A stretch of DNA of 38,394 nucleotides, from contig CAIQLG010000279.1 of the NCBI GenBank assembly GCA_903872565.1, positions 1 through 38,394 on the forward strand. Direction: 5' to 3'. The translations under genes and the position numbers were made by a program. The notes under the pieces are model-generated. The model did no database searches and was not told the origin of the DNA. It saw nothing but the letters and a program-made list of their open reading frames with translations. This DNA is from an uncultured Lentisphaerota bacterium (GTDB taxonomy: Bacteria; Verrucomicrobiota; Lentisphaeria; Victivallales; GWF2-50-93). Shown in pieces: positions 36,456-38,394 of this stretch (the first letter of the stretch is position 1; each line of letters starts with the position of its first letter).

Positions 36456-38330
36456 ATGAAAACGTGGAACATGAAATGGTGCGTGACGCTTGCAGCTGCG
36501 ATGGTAATTTGTTTCTGGCAGACCACGGCGTATGCGCAGATAACCGACAACAACTGGAGTGCGCTTGATCAGGGTTTTGACAACACGGTGAATGCCCTCG
36601 CGGCTAGCACAGACGGCACATTGTATGCTGGTGGCGTATTCGTCAACACCACCGGTGGGATTCTGTGTGATCGTGTCGCCAGTTGGAACGGATCTGTCTG
36701 GAGCAGTATCGGAGGAGGAATTACTGGCAGTGATCCAACCGCTGTAACCTCAATTGCGGTTGCTGCTGATGGTACATTGTACGTGGCTGGTATTTTTACA
36801 GCTGCCGGCGGAGTCCCGTGTAATAACATCGCACGCTGGGATGGGACAAGTTGGAGCGCCTTAAGTTCCGGAATCGACGGTCCCGTGTACTCGCTTGCGA
36901 TTAATAATGCCTCCGGGATATTGTACGCAGGAGGAGCTTTCCTATCTGCCGGCGGAGTTCCGTGCGATAACATCGCAAGCTGGGATGGAACAAACTGGAG
37001 CCCTATGGGCACAGGAATTAACGGCGCAGTTTACACACTAGCTATTGATCCTGCCTCCGGTGTCTTGTATGCGGGAGGTGAATTTATTGCTGCCGGCGGA
37101 GTTCCGTGCGACAACGTTGCGTCTTGGAATGGAACTAACTGGACAGCACTCGGGCCGGGAACGAATGGCTCTATCTCTGCACTTAAAATTGATGCTTATA
37201 GTGAATTGTATGCAGGAGGCGCCTTTACAACTGCCGGCGGAGTGGAGTGCAATCATGTCGCCCGTTGGGATGGGACAACCTGGAATGCACTGGGAGTGGG
37301 AACAGATGGCCCTGTATACTCTCTTACTATTGATAATGCCTCCGGGAATCTTTTTGCGGGAGGCCTTTTCGCAACCGCCGGCGGAGTCACATGCAATAAC
37401 ATCGCACGCTGGGAGCTGACGGGTTGGACAGCATTGGGTTCCGGGACTGATTCCAATGTCTCAGCCCTCAAAATCATCGGCACAAATTTGTATGTAGGCG
37501 GGGTTTTCTCATTAGCCGGCGGGAAGTCGGGAACTCTCAGCATCGCAAGATGCTCCTTGTCCAATCCGGTGACATTGGGGAAGATTTTTCAGCTCTTCCC
37601 GACCAATATCACTGGTTACACTATTGCGAATTTCGCAACAAAACCTTCGGTGAAAGCCACTTATACCGTTCCATTCTCGGATCCGCCGAAAACTGGAAGC
37701 ACCGGGATGAAGCTCATGAACAAGATCACAGGAGTGTCCCCAGCTCCCATCTATGCGGATTTCGAATGGACGAAAACTGTCAAGCTTGTTGACAGCAAAG
37801 AATGGCTTAAGACGGAAACTTGCGCACAGACATTAGCAAGGCTTTTCCCGCCGCGCGCAAAGATCACCTCGCTAAATTGCGAACTCGCCACGAAGATAAC
37901 TTTCACAAATGTGGCAGGAGAAAAAGTCAAGCTCACGGCGGCATCAACAATCAGTGTTGAGCTCATGCCACCGGTCATATACGAGGTGATGTTTACCGAT
38001 CCTCCCGGATTAGTCACCGCTGTTGCCGGCCCTAATACCAGGCTCGCAATATACGGAGCATATTTCGGCAAATCGGCTCCATCAGTGTGGCTGGAATATC
38101 TTGACGGGACCACTGTTAAAAAGCTCAAGTTGAAAGTGCAGAAACCATATGCCTTCGACGATTACAAGGGTGCGCATTTCAAGAGCTGCATGGACATTTA
38201 CGATGGTGACAGTCAGATCAATGTGACAACTCCGGAATGGCCGAGCGGCTGGAATCATTCGGTTCCCCACAACATTGTAATAGACAACAAAGTTGCAAGG
38301 GCTACAACTGCTTTCAACACGATGCCGTAA
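36456..38330 (+). CDS. Secreted protein with seven ~48-aa beta-propeller-like repeats and a C-terminal IPT/TIG-like region
   Basis: Signal peptide; repeated WxALGxGxxGxVxxLxIxxxxGxLYAGGxFxxAGGVxCNNIAxWDGT; RBS ggaggaattgtaatg. Confidence 0.8.
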   Translation: MKTWNMKWCVTLAAAMVICFWQTTAYAQITDNNWSALDQGFDNTVNALAASTDGTLYAGGVFVNTTGGILCDRVASWNGSVWSSIGGGITGSDPTAVTSIAVAADGTLYVAGIFTAAGGVPCNNIARWDGTSWSALSSGIDGPVYSLAINNASGILYAGGAFLSAGGVPCDNIASWDGTNWSPMGTGINGAVYTLAIDPASGVLYAGGEFIAAGGVPCDNVASWNGTNWTALGPGTNGSISALKIDAYSELYAGGAFTTAGGVECNHVARWDGTTWNALGVGTDGPVYSLTIDNASGNLFAGGLFATAGGVTCNNIARWELTGWTALGSGTDSNVSALKIIGTNLYVGGVFSLAGGKSGTLSIARCSLSNPVTLGKIFQLFPTNITGYTIANFATKPSVKATYTVPFSDPPKTGSTGMKLMNKITGVSPAPIYADFEWTKTVKLVDSKEWLKTETCAQTLARLFPPRAKITSLNCELATKITFTNVAGEKVKLTAASTISVELMPPVIYEVMFTDPPGLVTAVAGPNTRLAIYGAYFGKSAPSVWLEYLDGTTVKKLKLKVQKPYAFDDYKGAHFKSCMDIYDGDSQINVTTPEWPSGWNHSVPHNIVIDNKVARATTAFNTMP

Positions 38331-38353
38331 TGTCTGATTAATCTCGCTAAGCC

Positions 38354-38394
38354 TAGATAATCTCGGCGGAAGTCTTTCCGCACGAGATTATCTA
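38354..38394. terminator. Terminator-like hairpin downstream of the propeller gene
   Basis: TAGATAATCTCG-GCGGAA-gtct-TTCCGC-a-CGAGATTATCTA. Confidence 0.7.

Noticed and set aside
1-38394. CRISPR arrays, rRNA, tRNA genes
   Set aside because: No regularly spaced direct repeats of CRISPR length, and no recognisable tRNA or rRNA sequence seen by eye.

Overview
This 38.4 kb window looks like a bacterial chromosome segment. A GreA domain fused to a very long N-terminal extension suggests a PVC-superphylum, possibly Lentisphaerae-like, host (inference). Conserved core: a + strand operon (zinc-ribbon Ser/Thr kinase, NtrC-type activator lacking its HTH, lipoprotein, long GreA-like protein, metallophosphoesterase), an EboC-like TatD hydrolase, rpe, an overlapping ispD-phoA-like-ispG operon, proS, a 2124-aa alpha-2-macroglobulin-like secreted protein, and two overlapping phosphohexomutase paralogues. 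Accessory regions: two decayed type I R-M loci (one with an amber codon and internal deletion; one collapsed by apparently in-frame deletions into hsdM'-fic-hsdS'::'hsdR'), a DUF1016/YhcG nuclease, and RadC, VOC and MBL-fold gene remnants. A 7-repeat beta-propeller protein ends the window. Most interesting non-coding signals: (i) a composite intergenic element built from ~8-bp phased motifs (NNNNATCC and TTGACACN types), with a ~115-bp inverted copy 2.9 kb away; (ii) a good dif (XerCD) site with a second dif-like site 72 bp away and a third half-site; (iii) a 13-bp palindrome TGCGAAWTTCGCA occurring five times, inside genes; (iv) a phosphohexomutase-like pseudoenzyme lacking catalytic residues, overlapping an intact paralogue. 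All calls come from reading the sequence; no database search or computation was run.
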